Source: an uncultured Eubacteriales bacterium (GTDB lineage: Bacteria > Bacillota > Clostridia > Christensenellales > Aristaeellaceae). Taken from it: a DNA stretch of 64,000 nucleotides. Positions 10,270-19,370 of the stretch are shown one piece after another. The notes beneath the pieces were generated by a model. The model was given only the letters and a program-made list of their open reading frames with translations. It did no database searches and was not told the DNA's origin. The stretch is taken from assembly GCA_902795275.1 (NCBI GenBank), contig CADBKQ010000008.1, positions 1 to 64,000 of the forward strand, given 5' to 3'. The position numbers and the translations under genes are program-made. Numbering within the stretch: position 1 is the stretch's first letter; every line of letters begins with the position of its first letter.

Positions 10270-11211
10270 GTGCGCGCAAAGATCATGCTGCTTACCTCCT
10301 CCGACCGGGATGAAATCAACGCCGCTTACGCCGAAAAAATCCTGATCGACCTGTCCGCCGCGTTCGACCACACGTTTTCCATGCGGCAGGAAAGGATCGG
10401 CGAAAGGTCAAAGGCCGCCGCCGGCGAAGCCCTGACGGACAAGGCCATCGCCGCCTGCCAGGAATGCCAGGCGGTGTTCGTGTGCGACGCGGGAGCGGAG
10501 GGCGTGCAGGACCTGTACGACGCGCTGAACCTGCCCATGCTGGTGCGCTCCTTCTGCGTGCCGGAGGTGCTGTGCGGGCGACACGAGAAGCCGGTGAATC
10601 TTTACGTGGGCTCGGTGTTCTCCATGGACGAGGACACGCTGCGGCAGGCGATTCAGTCCGCGTTCAGCCTGGCCCAGGAAATGGACGTGCGCCTGTGCCA
10701 CTGCGCGCCGACAGGCAAGAGCCAGGCGGAATGGACTGCCGCCGTCCGCGTGCAGGAAACCGCGTTCCCCCATTTGTCCGCCGACGCCCTGACCGCGCCG
10801 GAGGCCATCCGGGGCATGATCTCCTCGCCCGAACGAATGGGCATGCTGCTGTGTCCGCCTTACGCGGGAAGCATCATGCTGTCCGCCGGAACCGCCCTGA
10901 GCACACATCCCAACGTGATCCACGACTTTTCGTTCGACGAATCCATCGGCGTGTACGCCCCGGTGCTGCCGCGTGACCATAGCGATATCAGCCCCTTTGC
11001 CGCGGCCCTGGCGGTGGCGAAGCTGCTGCGGTGCTCCCTGCATCTGAGCAAAGAAGCAGCCTGCCTGGAAGCTGCCCTCAGTAACGTGATCGTGGGCGGC
11101 TGGGAAACCAAGGAGGACGGCGGCGAGCTGTCCGGCATGGACGTGGTGGAGCTCATCGGCGAGCAGATCGCCACCGCGGGAGAACTGATGAGCAAGTCGG
11201 GAATCGCCTGA
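10270..11211 (+). CDS. Degenerate isopropylmalate/isocitrate dehydrogenase-like protein
   Basis: 313 aa. The overall layout resembles LeuB/Icd: ILIDLSAAFDH near the start, PYAGSIMLSAG where the family has the metal-binding NMYGDILSD segment, then GVYAPVL and SPFAAALAVAKLLRCSL, which parallel the cofactor region, and a closing GMDVVELIGEQIA. Key family residues are absent: the GDGIGPE loop is gone and the paired aspartates of the metal site are missing. A catalytically dead or re-purposed paralogue is likely. The start is GTG at 10270 with AAGGA 9 nt upstream. It is followed 16 nt later by an ATPase gene. The family assignment is from motif layout only. Confidence 0.6.
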   Translation: MRAKIMLLTSSDRDEINAAYAEKILIDLSAAFDHTFSMRQERIGERSKAAAGEALTDKAIAACQECQAVFVCDAGAEGVQDLYDALNLPMLVRSFCVPEVLCGRHEKPVNLYVGSVFSMDEDTLRQAIQSAFSLAQEMDVRLCHCAPTGKSQAEWTAAVRVQETAFPHLSADALTAPEAIRGMISSPERMGMLLCPPYAGSIMLSAGTALSTHPNVIHDFSFDESIGVYAPVLPRDHSDISPFAAALAVAKLLRCSLHLSKEAACLEAALSNVIVGGWETKEDGGELSGMDVVELIGEQIATAGELMSKSGIA

Positions 11212-11227
11212 AGAAAGAAGGATTTCT

Positions 11228-12088
11228 TTGTTTCTGAGCGCATTCTATTTTCCGGGGGCCGAAGCGGAATTTGATTTCATGCGGGAGTTGAAAACGACCT
11301 ACGATCAGTCGGTATATCCCTACGGCGTGCTGCCGAAGGTGGGCCTGAACGAGATCATTTTCCGCCCCGTCACCATCCTGTACGGTGGCAACGGCAGCGG
11401 CAAAAGCACCGCGCTGAACGTGATCGCCGAAAAGCTCCGGCTGAACCGCAGCAGCGCCTACAACCGTTCCCGCTTTTTCGAGGACTTCGTGGACGCCTGC
11501 CGGGTGACGCAGGAGGAAGCCATTCCCAAGGACAGCCGGATCATCACCAGCGACGACGTGTTTGACATGATGCTGGACATCCGCGCCGTCAACGAAGGAA
11601 TCGACCGCAAACGCGAAACGCTCAGGGACGATTATTACGCGCTCAAACAGGAGCGGTTTAAAATCAGTTCCCTGGACGATCTGGAACACCTGCACCGCAT
11701 CAACCAGGCACGCAGCAAAACCATGAGCCGCTTTATCGAGGGCGAGTCCGGCCAGAGCGTCCGGGAGCGCTCCAACGGGGAAAGCGCGCTCATGTATTTC
11801 CAGGGCAAGATGGAGCTGGACACCCTCTGCCTGCTGGACGAGCCGGAAAACAGCCTGAGCCCGGAAAACCAGATGCTGCTGGCGGATTTTCTGGCGGAGT
11901 CCGTTCGCTACTGCGGAAATCAATTGGTGATCAGCACCCACTCTCCCTTCCTCCTGGCGCTTCCGGGCGCGAAAATCATCAATCTGGACGATCATTCCAG
12001 GGTCGCCGACAGCTGGACGCAATTGAAAAACCCCCGGGTTTACTATGATTTTTTCAAAAAACACGCGGCTGAATTTGAAAACGACTGA
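11228..12088 (+). CDS. AAA/ABC-type ATPase (AAA_21-like)
   Basis: 286 aa, soluble. Walker A is GGNGSGKST (residues 53-61); a signature-like SNGESALMYF, Walker B LCLLDEPENSLS and a switch histidine in STHSPFLL follow. This is the compact ATP-binding-cassette type used by solitary P-loop proteins related to RecF/OLD-type ATPases. The start is a TTG at 11228 preceded by AGAAGGA. Single-gene members of this group are common in Firmicutes and mostly uncharacterised. The pairing with the LeuB-like gene is the only contextual clue; there is no nuclease partner that would make it a known defence pair. Confidence 0.85.
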   Translation: MFLSAFYFPGAEAEFDFMRELKTTYDQSVYPYGVLPKVGLNEIIFRPVTILYGGNGSGKSTALNVIAEKLRLNRSSAYNRSRFFEDFVDACRVTQEEAIPKDSRIITSDDVFDMMLDIRAVNEGIDRKRETLRDDYYALKQERFKISSLDDLEHLHRINQARSKTMSRFIEGESGQSVRERSNGESALMYFQGKMELDTLCLLDEPENSLSPENQMLLADFLAESVRYCGNQLVISTHSPFLLALPGAKIINLDDHSRVADSWTQLKNPRVYYDFFKKHAAEFEND

Positions 12089-12204
12089 CAGAACGGGAAA
12101 AGTTTTTTCATTTTTTTGGCCGGAAGGGGTAGCGCGAAAGAGCCGATTATGTTAAAATACAATGCGGCATCGTTGTATATGCCGTTCCGGAGGTAGATTG
12201 CAGC

Positions 12205-13272
12205 ATGAACCGATTGGAGAAAATGTTCCAGGCTGCCGGGTTAGGCCCCGATGAGGGCGTACTGATCCACAAGCCTTCCAACATCTTTTATCTCAGCGGC
12301 TACACCGGCGAAGGCCTGCTGGCTGTGGGCCGCGGTTTCCAGGCCATCGTGACGGACTTCCGCTACACCGAGCAGGCGGAGCGCCAGGCCCCCGGCTTCC
12401 GGGTGCTGATGGTGGAAAAGGGCGTGAGCCACGCGAAGCTGGCCGCGAAGCTGTTCGCCGAGCACGGCGTGAAAGCCGTCCGCTACGAGGACGACGAAGT
12501 GACCGTCCGCGCCTTTGAAAAAATCAGGCAGGACATTTCCGGCGTGGAGTTTTCTCCCCTGAACGGCGCGCCCGAAAAAGTCCGCCGCATCAAGGACGAA
12601 AAGGAACTGGCCCTCATTGAGGAAGCCTGCGATATTTCCTGCAAGGCGCTCGATATCGTGCTGGACAAGATCAAGCCCGGCATGACGGAAAAGCAATTGC
12701 AGCTTTTGCTGGACTACACCATGCTGGAGCTGGGCGCGGACGGCCTGGCCTTCAACACCATCGTGGCCTCCGGCGTGAACGGTTCCCTGCCCCACGCCAT
12801 CCCCAGCGACAAGAAGCTGGAAAAGGGCGAGATGATCACCCTGGACTTCGGTGCGAAGAAGGGCGGCTACTGTGCGGACATGACTCGCACCATCGCCCTG
12901 GGCCGGCCCAGCGATGAAATGCAAACGATTTACGGCGCCGTGCTGCTGGCGCAGGAAACCTGCGAAGCCATGCTGGCTCCCGGTAAATGCTGCTTCGACA
13001 TTGACGCCGAAGCCCGCCGCATCATCGACACCGCGGGCTATGCGGGCCGCTTCGGCCACGGCCTGGGCCACAGCGTGGGCATTGACATTCACGAAGAGCC
13101 CCGGCTCTCCCAGCTGTGCCATGACATCCTGGAGCCCGGCGTCACCATTACCGTGGAGCCCGGCATCTATGTTCCCGGCCTGGGCGGCGTGCGGATCGAA
13201 AACACCTGTGTGGTCACCGAAGACGGCGGACGCACCTTAGTCCATGCACAAAAGGCGCTGCTGATCCTGTGA
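12205..13272 (+). CDS. pepP: M24 family Xaa-Pro aminopeptidase
   Basis: 355 aa. Cytoplasmic dimetal peptidase releasing N-terminal residues ahead of proline. An N-terminal creatinase-like domain (about 1-130) is followed by the pita-bread domain. Metal ligands are visible: Asp214 and Asp225 in [16 protein letters not shown], His in [12 protein letters not shown] (about 285-289), Glu in TVEPGIY and Glu in GVRIENT. GGAGGT precedes the ATG. It lies 46 nt before efp, the usual pairing in Clostridia and Bacillus, where it may assist turnover of proline-rich peptides. Confidence 0.94.
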   Translation: MNRLEKMFQAAGLGPDEGVLIHKPSNIFYLSGYTGEGLLAVGRGFQAIVTDFRYTEQAERQAPGFRVLMVEKGVSHAKLAAKLFAEHGVKAVRYEDDEVTVRAFEKIRQDISGVEFSPLNGAPEKVRRIKDEKELALIEEACDISCKALDIVLDKIKPGMTEKQLQLLLDYTMLELGADGLAFNTIVASGVNGSLPHAIPSDKKLEKGEMITLDFGAKKGGYCADMTRTIALGRPSDEMQTIYGAVLLAQETCEAMLAPGKCCFDIDAEARRIIDTAGYAGRFGHGLGHSVGIDIHEEPRLSQLCHDILEPGVTITVEPGIYVPGLGGVRIENTCVVTEDGGRTLVHAQKALLIL

Positions 13273-13318
13273 TCGGCCCCTTATGCAGATAGACCAACAA
13301 GAAAATGGAGGAATTACA

Positions 13319-13876
13319 ATGATTACTGCTGGCGATTTCAAAAAGGGCATCACCATCGAATGGGACGGCGGCGTGTGGAACATCGTGGATTTCCAGCACG
13401 TGAAGCCCGGCAAGGGCGCTGCCTTCGTGCGCACCAAGATCAAGAACGTCATGACCGGCGCCGTGGTGGAACGCACCTTCAACCCCACCGACAAAATGCC
13501 CCGGGCCATCATCGAAACCAAGGAAATGCAGTACCTGTACAATGACGGCGACCTGTACTACTTCATGGACCCCGAAACCTTCGAGCAGATGCCCCTGGGC
13601 AAGGACGCCGTGGAAGACGCCATCAAGTTCGTCAAGGAAAACATGACCGTGACCATCCGCTACTTCAAGGGCCAGGCCTTCTCCGTGGAAGCCCCCAACT
13701 TTGTTGAGCTGGAAATCACCAAGACCGAACCCGGCTTCAAGGGCGACACCGCCACCAACAACTTCAAGCCCGCCACCACCGAGACCGGCTATGAGATTCA
13801 GGTGCCCCTGTTCATCAACATCGGCGACGTGATCAAGATCGACACCCGCACCGGCGAATACCTGTCCCGCGCGTAA
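13319..13876 (+). CDS. efp: Elongation factor P
   Basis: 185 aa. EF-P enters ribosomes stalled at polyproline and promotes peptide bond formation. The start at 13319 follows GGAGG; the frame upstream is not conserved. The tip of domain I reads VKPGKGAAF with Lys32, the position modified in Bacillus-type EF-P, and the C-terminal OB fold ends in [17 protein letters not shown]. No epmA/epmB or earP genes are in the window, consistent with the Firmicutes lysine type. Confidence 0.97.
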   Translation: MITAGDFKKGITIEWDGGVWNIVDFQHVKPGKGAAFVRTKIKNVMTGAVVERTFNPTDKMPRAIIETKEMQYLYNDGDLYYFMDPETFEQMPLGKDAVEDAIKFVKENMTVTIRYFKGQAFSVEAPNFVELEITKTEPGFKGDTATNNFKPATTETGYEIQVPLFINIGDVIKIDTRTGEYLSRA

Positions 13877-13887
13877 GAACGATTTTT

Positions 13888-14023
13888 TCTGGGGGAAACC
13901 TCTCTTTGATGCTGCTTCGCACGGCCTGCGCTTCGCTTGCCCGTGCTGTGGCCTTTCAGGATCTTGGTGGATAGCGCGCCATGCGTCTAAAGCCGCCTGG
14001 CTGAAAGAGGGGTTTCCCCCAGA
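13888..14023. repeat. Inverted repeat, TCTGGGGGAAACC family, second copy
   Basis: Terminal arms of 20 bp (13888-13907 and 14004-14023) match with one mismatch and share their outer 13 bases with the palindrome at 10194-10240. The roughly 96-bp interior is G+C-rich, with no convincing coding frame. No target-site duplication was obvious. The element fills most of the 225-nt gap between efp and the next gene and resembles a small non-autonomous repeat rather than a terminator. Confidence 0.75.
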
Positions 14024-14101
14024 CCCCTTTCCGAGAAACCCATAAAAGGGATTCTCAAACACGCCATCAAACACAATCCGCATGGACTGAAGGAGGTTCT
14101 C

Positions 14102-14515
14102 ATGAGCAATCTCAGCGACCGGGTATCCTACCTCAAGGGCCTGGCGGAAGGCCTGAAGCTGGATACGGAAAAGAATGAAGGCAAGCTGATCGAAAAGATT
14201 CTCGAACTGCTTGACGACATGAGCAAGGAGCTGGCGTCCCTCCGGGAGGATCAGGATGACCTGAGCTCCTATGTGGAAGCCATCGACAACGACCTGGGCG
14301 ACCTGGAAGACGTAGTTCTCGGCGACGAGAATGAAGACGAGGACGCTGAGGACGGCGAAGACGAAGACGACAATCTGGTGGAATACACCTGCCCCCACTG
14401 CGGCGAGGAAATGACCTTCGAGGTGGACTCCTTCGACTTTGACGAGGATTACCTCTGCCCCAACTGCCACCAGCCCCTCTTCCCCGAAACCCCGGACGAG
14501 GACGACGAAAAATAA
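14102..14515 (+). CDS. Acidic zinc-ribbon protein, CD1247-like
   Basis: 137 aa. The N-terminal part (about 1-65: MSNLSDRVSYLKGLAEGLKL) is helical and matches the CD1247 N-terminal domain found in Clostridia. A very acidic linker of Asp and Glu (about 75-95) follows, then a ribbon with CPHCGEE and CPNCHQPLF. AAGGAGG precedes the ATG. Its place after efp is common in Clostridia. Function is unknown; the mix of coiled helix, acid linker and zinc ribbon suggests a protein- or nucleic-acid-binding adaptor. Confidence 0.82.
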   Translation: MSNLSDRVSYLKGLAEGLKLDTEKNEGKLIEKILELLDDMSKELASLREDQDDLSSYVEAIDNDLGDLEDVVLGDENEDEDAEDGEDEDDNLVEYTCPHCGEEMTFEVDSFDFDEDYLCPNCHQPLFPETPDEDDEK

Positions 14516-14536
14516 CTCAGCATCGGAAAACGATCT

Positions 14537-14570
14537 GCCGCCCGCATTTTTCGCGAGCGGCTATTTTGTT
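14537..14570 (+). terminator. Probable intrinsic terminator after the CD1247-like gene
   Basis: GCCGCCCGC (14537-14545) pairs with GCGAGCGGC (14553-14561) with a single C-A mismatch around a 7-nt loop, and is followed by a T-rich TATTTTGTTT. It separates the efp transcript from the diguanylate cyclase promoter. Confidence 0.6.
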
Positions 14571-14583
14571 TATCATAAACATA

Positions 14584-14612
14584 TTTTCAAATCGGATTTT
14601 TTGTGCTATACT
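14584..14612 (+). promoter_or_regulatory. Probable promoter of the GGDEF gene
   Basis: TATACT (14607-14612) is a good -10 box, and TTTTCA (14584-14589) is a poor -35 box at 17 bp. The transcript would have a leader of about 125 nt before the TTG start at 14745. Position after a terminator supports it. Confidence 0.45.
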
Positions 14613-14744
14613 ATATCTGGTGGGTTGTCTTTCCCTGCCGCGCAAGCCAGCCCCCCTCAGACCCACGCGCCATGATCCCGGTTTATTGCGGGAGAGATTT
14701 CTCCCGGAGGGGTTAAGCAAGGGACAAGGAAGGATGTGGATTGA

Positions 14745-16100
14745 TTGAAGGATATAAAAAAGGATCAAGCGGCGGGCAGCGTATCGGTGCATACCGTGGT
14801 GCCGCCGATCATCATTGTGCTTTCCCTTCTGCATATTCTGATTATCGTGACCATCATGATGATTAACACCTCCAGCAGCCAGCTTTCAAAAATCATGCAG
14901 GATTCCGCCGATTACATGAACGACGCCACGGGGCTGCTGGCCGGCTCCAGCCTGATGTCGGAAACGTCGATCAACTTCGTGCTGATGCCGATCACCGAAA
15001 CAGGGGAAGTCAATGTATATCCCCTGGCGGCTTATTCCAACGAGCTGAAGCTCCCCCGCCGGGGCAATCAGGTGATGGAGCGGTTCCAGACCTACGACGT
15101 GACCCAGGAAGCCCTGAGCCTGCTGTCCACCGCGGCAGACAGCGCCACAAAGCTCATGGACGCGCAGCTGCACGCCATGGCCCTGGTGAACGCCGTGCAT
15201 CCGCTGCCCGATGTGGATTTTCTGAACAGCATCCCGCTGCCCGCGCTGACGGAAGAACAGCAGGCCATGGCCGACGAAGAAAAAATGGCGGCGGCGAAAA
15301 TGTTCGTGATGGGCTCGGTATACTCGCTGAACAAGCAGTCCGTGTCGACGAACGTAACCGGGTGCGTAGAACTGATCCGGGCGAATTCTTCCGTGAAGGC
15401 TGCCCAAACCGCCCGCACCGTCCAGCAGCTGCGCACCATCCTGTGGATCGCGACCGTGACGATCATGCTGATTCTGATCGGCACCTTCATCGTCCTGTAC
15501 ACGCAAATGATCTACCCCCTGGCGGATTTCGTGAAGCTCATCAGCGCCAACCAGACGCTGGACGAACGAAAGGGCCTGCGGGAGGTGCGCCTGCTGGCGA
15601 TTGCTTACAACAGCCTGGTGAAGCGCCGGGACGCGCTGGACAGCATCCTGCGCTCCGCCGCCGAAACCGACGCGCTCACCAACCTGCCCAACCGCTACCG
15701 CTTCGAGCAGTACATGCTGGAATCGGGCGAAAGCGGCTACTCCGTGGCGGTGCTGCTGTTTGACATCAACTACTTAAAGCAGACCAACGATACCCAGGGC
15801 CATCTGATGGGCGACAAGCTGATCCGCACAGCGGCGGAGTGCATCTCCTCCTGCTTTGGCGAAGACTGCTTCCGCTTCGGCGGGGACGAATTTGCCGCCG
15901 TGGTCAAGAACTGCGAGCCGGAAAAGATCGACCAGATGATCCAAAAGTTCCGGGAAACCGAAAAGCAGTACAACGTGAGCATCTCCCTGGGCTGCGCGTA
16001 TACCGATGAAATCGGCAAGACCACCGTGAAAAAGCTGCTGGACGAAGCGGACAAAAAAATGTACGAGCATAAAAAAGAGGCCCACGAAGCGATGGGCTGA
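14745..16100 (+). CDS. Membrane-bound diguanylate cyclase (GGDEF)
   Basis: 451 aa. Makes cyclic di-GMP from two GTP. A transmembrane helix (about residues 20-40), an extracytoplasmic helical sensor region (about 42-225), a second helix (about 228-248) and a short HAMP-like linker lead to a GGDEF domain. The active-site loop is intact as RFGGDEF (GGDEF at 379-383), and TDALTNLPNRY starts the domain. The inhibitory I-site RxxD is replaced (the equivalent bases read FGED), so product inhibition at that site is unlikely. The start is TTG with AAGGAAGG about 10 nt upstream. A membrane EAL protein at 43206-45107 could remove its product. Confidence 0.9.
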   Translation: MKDIKKDQAAGSVSVHTVVPPIIIVLSLLHILIIVTIMMINTSSSQLSKIMQDSADYMNDATGLLAGSSLMSETSINFVLMPITETGEVNVYPLAAYSNELKLPRRGNQVMERFQTYDVTQEALSLLSTAADSATKLMDAQLHAMALVNAVHPLPDVDFLNSIPLPALTEEQQAMADEEKMAAAKMFVMGSVYSLNKQSVSTNVTGCVELIRANSSVKAAQTARTVQQLRTILWIATVTIMLILIGTFIVLYTQMIYPLADFVKLISANQTLDERKGLREVRLLAIAYNSLVKRRDALDSILRSAAETDALTNLPNRYRFEQYMLESGESGYSVAVLLFDINYLKQTNDTQGHLMGDKLIRTAAECISSCFGEDCFRFGGDEFAAVVKNCEPEKIDQMIQKFRETEKQYNVSISLGCAYTDEIGKTTVKKLLDEADKKMYEHKKEAHEAMG

Positions 16101-16110
16101 TCTCCCGGAT

Positions 16111-16139
16111 TTGACAAAACAGCCAAAAAGCGGTAATAT
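16111..16139 (+). promoter_or_regulatory. Promoter of the cyclophilin-zapA-U32-mutS2 run
   Basis: TTGACA (16111-16116) and TAATAT (16134-16139) are separated by 17 bp, near-consensus for the main sigma factor. Transcription would begin about 55 nt before the cyclophilin ATG. Confidence 0.75.
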
Positions 16140-16200
16140 TATTCAAAGCGTGACAATGCGGTCGTTCGGACCGGCAAACAATATTTGGAGGAATGCAGCG

Positions 16201-16725
16201 ATGAGTGAAGTCTTTCATCCCACGTTTGTGATCAAGCTGGAAAACGGCGGCGAAATGAAGGGGGAATTATACCCCGAATACGCCCCCCACTCCGTGGGCA
16301 ATTTTACTTCCCTGGCCAACAGCGGCTTTTATGACGGCCTGATTTTTCATCGGGTGATTCCCGGCTTCATGATTCAGGGCGGCTGTCCCAAAGGCACCGG
16401 CACCGGCGGCCCCGGCTATTCCATCAAGGGCGAGTTTGCCCAGAACGGCGTGAACAATCCCCTGAAGCACACCTACGGCGTGCTGAGCATGGCCCGGGCC
16501 ATGGACCCCGATTCCGCGGGCAGCCAGTTCTTCATCATGACCAGCAATTCGCCCCACCTGGACGGGGCCTACGCCGCTTTCGGCAAGGTGCTGGAGGGCA
16601 TGGAATACGCCGACCAGATCGTGAACGTCAAGCGCGACGGCAGGGATAAGCCGCTGGAGCCCCAGGTGATCGCCTCCATCCGCGTGGATACCCAGGGAAA
16701 ATACTTCCCCTTTAACCAGCTATGA
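16201..16725 (+). CDS. Peptidyl-prolyl cis-trans isomerase, cyclophilin type
   Basis: 174 aa, a single cyclophilin domain without signal peptide, so cytoplasmic. Motifs: FHRVIPGFMIQGG with the catalytic arginine, GSQFFIMTSNSPHLDG, and AFGKVLEGME. The start at 16201 follows GGAGG; 30 codons of open frame upstream overlap the promoter. Its last bases overlap the zapA start as ATGA. Confidence 0.95.
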   Translation: MSEVFHPTFVIKLENGGEMKGELYPEYAPHSVGNFTSLANSGFYDGLIFHRVIPGFMIQGGCPKGTGTGGPGYSIKGEFAQNGVNNPLKHTYGVLSMARAMDPDSAGSQFFIMTSNSPHLDGAYAAFGKVLEGMEYADQIVNVKRDGRDKPLEPQVIASIRVDTQGKYFPFNQL

Positions 16726-17024
16726 CGCCGCAGCGTGAACGCACCTACACCCTGCGCGTCGCCGGGAAGGACTACACCATTTCAAGCGCCGACGCGCCGG
16801 AGCATGTGCGGCGGATGGGGAACTATGTGGACAGAAAGATCGCAGAAACCGCGTCCTCCGGCTTTCTGAGCCGGGAGACGGCCACGGTCATCTGCGCCCT
16901 GTCCCTCGCGGATGAGCTCATCACCGCCCAGGACGACAACACCCGTCTGCGCCGGGAGCTGCTGGAAGCGCGGCAGGCTCTGAAACAAAAGCAGGAAACG
17001 AACCATGCCGATCAATCGACTTGA
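16722..17024 (+). CDS. zapA: Cell division protein ZapA
   Basis: 100 aa. ZapA cross-links FtsZ filaments at the division site. The N-terminal globular part (TYTLRVAGKDYTISSADAPE) and the long C-terminal coiled coil (about 65-95, LRRELLEARQALKQKQ) are typical. It overlaps the cyclophilin stop by 4 nt and the U32 gene start by 20 nt, so all three are coupled. zapA directly before a U32 peptidase and mutS2 is a standard Clostridia/Bacilli order. Confidence 0.9.
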   Translation: MTPQRERTYTLRVAGKDYTISSADAPEHVRRMGNYVDRKIAETASSGFLSRETATVICALSLADELITAQDDNTRLRRELLEARQALKQKQETNHADQST

Positions 17025-19350
17025 ACTGCTTGCCCCCGCCGGCAGCATGGACGCGCTGAAAGCCGCCGTCGCCAATGGGGCCGACGCGGTGTATCTGGGA
17101 GCGGCGTCCTTCGGGGCCCGGGCCAGCGCCGGATTCGACGACGAAGCGCTGAAAGCGGCGCTGGATTATTGCCATCTCCGGCGGAAAAACATATATGTGA
17201 CGGTGAATATCCTTGTCAAGGAAAGGGAACTGGACGGCGTTCGGCGCACCCTTTCCTTGTTGTCGATTTTAGGGGCTGACGCGGTGCTGGTGCAGGACCT
17301 GGGCGTGCTCAAAATCTGCCGGGAGGAATTTCCCGAGCTGCCCGTGCATGCCAGCACGCAAATGGCCCTGCATAACGCATCCGGCGTCCGGCTGCTGAAA
17401 GACCTGGGCGCGAAGCGGGCGGTCATGGCCCGGGAATGCGATTTAGCTGAAATCCGAAAAGCCGCCGCCGTGGGCCTGGAAATCGAAGCGTTCTGCCACG
17501 GGGCGCTGTGCGTGTCCTGCTCCGGGGAATGCCTGTTTTCCTCCATGATCGGGGGCCGCAGCGGGAACCGGGGCCGGTGCGCCCAGCCCTGCCGCCTGCC
17601 CTATACCTATCAGGGAAGGAACGGTTCCTGGCTCTCCCCCCGGGATCTGTGCGCCCGGGACGAATTGCAGGCCATGGCGGAAGCGGGCGTGTATTCCTTC
17701 AAAATCGAAGGCCGGCTGAAACGCCCGGAGTATGTGGCGGTGGTCACAAGGGCTTACCGGGACGCCCTGGATGCGGCGCTGGAAGGGCGCTTCGCTCCCG
17801 CTGAGAAAGAAGAAAAAGAAAGCCTGACCCAGATTTTTTCCCGGGGCGGGTTCACGGAGGGCTATCCCGGCAAAGACCGGGACGCCGCCATCATCGACCC
17901 GACGAGGGTAGCGCCCATCGGCGTGACCATGGGCAAGGTAAAACAAGTATACAAAAAAGGCGGGGCGCTGCTCTGCGACGTTCCGCTGATTCGTCCCATG
18001 CACAACGGGGACGGGCTGGAAATCGGAACCCAGGAAATTCGCTATTCCGGGCCGGAGGTTCCCGCCGGAAGCATTGCCGTTCTGCGCCTGCGGGACAAGG
18101 TGGGCATCGGCGAGGAAGTCCGCCGCACGGAGGATGAAAGCCAGCTTACCGCCGCGCGGCAGACCTACGAGGGGGACGCAGAAAACAAGGCGAACCCCAT
18201 TTCCTTTGACGCTGTGCTGACCGCCTATCCCGGCAAGCCGATCTCCCTGCAAGTGACGGACGGGGAAAGCATCGTCAGCGTATCCGGCGATACCGTCCAG
18301 CCCGCCCAGAACAAAGCTCTGGACGAAGCCAGTGCCCGGCGGTCTTTGGAGAAAACCGGCGGCACGCCCTTTGTGCTTGACAAGCTGACGGTGAAAACCG
18401 CAGGCGCTTTCGTCCCCGCGTCGGCCCTGAACGCCCTGCGGCGGGAAGCGTTGGACAAGCTGGCCCAGGCCCGCATCGCCGCCCAGCCCCGGCCCGCGTC
18501 TCCGAAAGCGCGGTTCGACGCACCGGAACGCGCCATCCCCGCGCCGAGGCTCATCGTCAAAACACAAGCTTTCGATGAAATTCCTGAACTGCTCCAAGCG
18601 GGCGCGGATGAAGTATTATTCCAGCCCCAGGATTTCCGGGAGGAGTATTTGCCTCCGCTGCTGAAAAAATGGCCGGAGAAAACCCGCCTGTGCCTGCCCA
18701 GCCAGCTTTCGGAAAGCACCCTGCAATCCCTGAAAGCGCTGACGGAAGAAAGGAATATTCCCGTCTGCCTGTCCAGTCCGGGGCAGGGAAAAGCGTTCAG
18801 CACCGGGAGCATGGCGGGCGAGGGCATCCCGGCAATGAACGGCGAAGCGCTGAAATTGCTGTCTCATCTGGGCTGCGCAAGCGCGACCCTGAGCCGGGAA
18901 TTATCCAAGCGGGATATTCAGGACTTGCCGACGGATATTTGCGAACTGATTCTGCCGGTCTATGGCAGGACGCGGCTGATGCTGCTGAACCACTGCCCCA
19001 TGCGCACGGCGCTGGGATTGTCCAAAAATCGGGAGCAGTGCGAGTTATGCAGGCAGGGCAAGGGCGCCATGGGTACCAGCCTGACCGACCGGATGAAGGC
19101 GGACTATCCGCTGTTTCCCCTGCGGCTGCCGGAGGGCTGCCAGGTCGAGCTGATGGCGGACAAGCCCCTGCACCTGTCCGGACTGCTGAACGGCCTGCCG
19201 CCGCTTTCCTGGCTGCTGACCTTTACCGACGAAACCAAGGAGCAGCGATTGCAAATCACCGCCCACTACGCCGCGCTGCTGCGGAACGAGCCGCCCGCGC
19301 CCTTGAACATTCAAGGCACAGCGGGACGGTTTTTGGACGGAGTCATTTAA
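17005..19350 (+). CDS. U32 family peptidase with DUF3656-type middle region
   Basis: 781 aa. The U32 signature begins LELLAPAGSMDALKAAVANGADAVY (split here as LELLAPAGSM and DALKAAVANG), with VHASTQMALHN, FCHGALCVSCSGECLFSS, GNRGRCAQPCR and FKIEGRLKRPEYVA. The cysteines resemble those of the RlhA/TrhP type, which place hydroxyl groups on 23S rRNA or tRNA, so RNA modification rather than proteolysis is plausible. The C-terminal third has a further cysteine cluster (NHCPMRTALG, QCELC). The start overlaps zapA. Confidence 0.9.
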   Translation: MPINRLELLAPAGSMDALKAAVANGADAVYLGAASFGARASAGFDDEALKAALDYCHLRRKNIYVTVNILVKERELDGVRRTLSLLSILGADAVLVQDLGVLKICREEFPELPVHASTQMALHNASGVRLLKDLGAKRAVMARECDLAEIRKAAAVGLEIEAFCHGALCVSCSGECLFSSMIGGRSGNRGRCAQPCRLPYTYQGRNGSWLSPRDLCARDELQAMAEAGVYSFKIEGRLKRPEYVAVVTRAYRDALDAALEGRFAPAEKEEKESLTQIFSRGGFTEGYPGKDRDAAIIDPTRVAPIGVTMGKVKQVYKKGGALLCDVPLIRPMHNGDGLEIGTQEIRYSGPEVPAGSIAVLRLRDKVGIGEEVRRTEDESQLTAARQTYEGDAENKANPISFDAVLTAYPGKPISLQVTDGESIVSVSGDTVQPAQNKALDEASARRSLEKTGGTPFVLDKLTVKTAGAFVPASALNALRREALDKLAQARIAAQPRPASPKARFDAPERAIPAPRLIVKTQAFDEIPELLQAGADEVLFQPQDFREEYLPPLLKKWPEKTRLCLPSQLSESTLQSLKALTEERNIPVCLSSPGQGKAFSTGSMAGEGIPAMNGEALKLLSHLGCASATLSRELSKRDIQDLPTDICELILPVYGRTRLMLLNHCPMRTALGLSKNREQCELCRQGKGAMGTSLTDRMKADYPLFPLRLPEGCQVELMADKPLHLSGLLNGLPPLSWLLTFTDETKEQRLQITAHYAALLRNEPPAPLNIQGTAGRFLDGVI

Positions 19351-19370
19351 TCAGTGTGGAGGAATGAACC

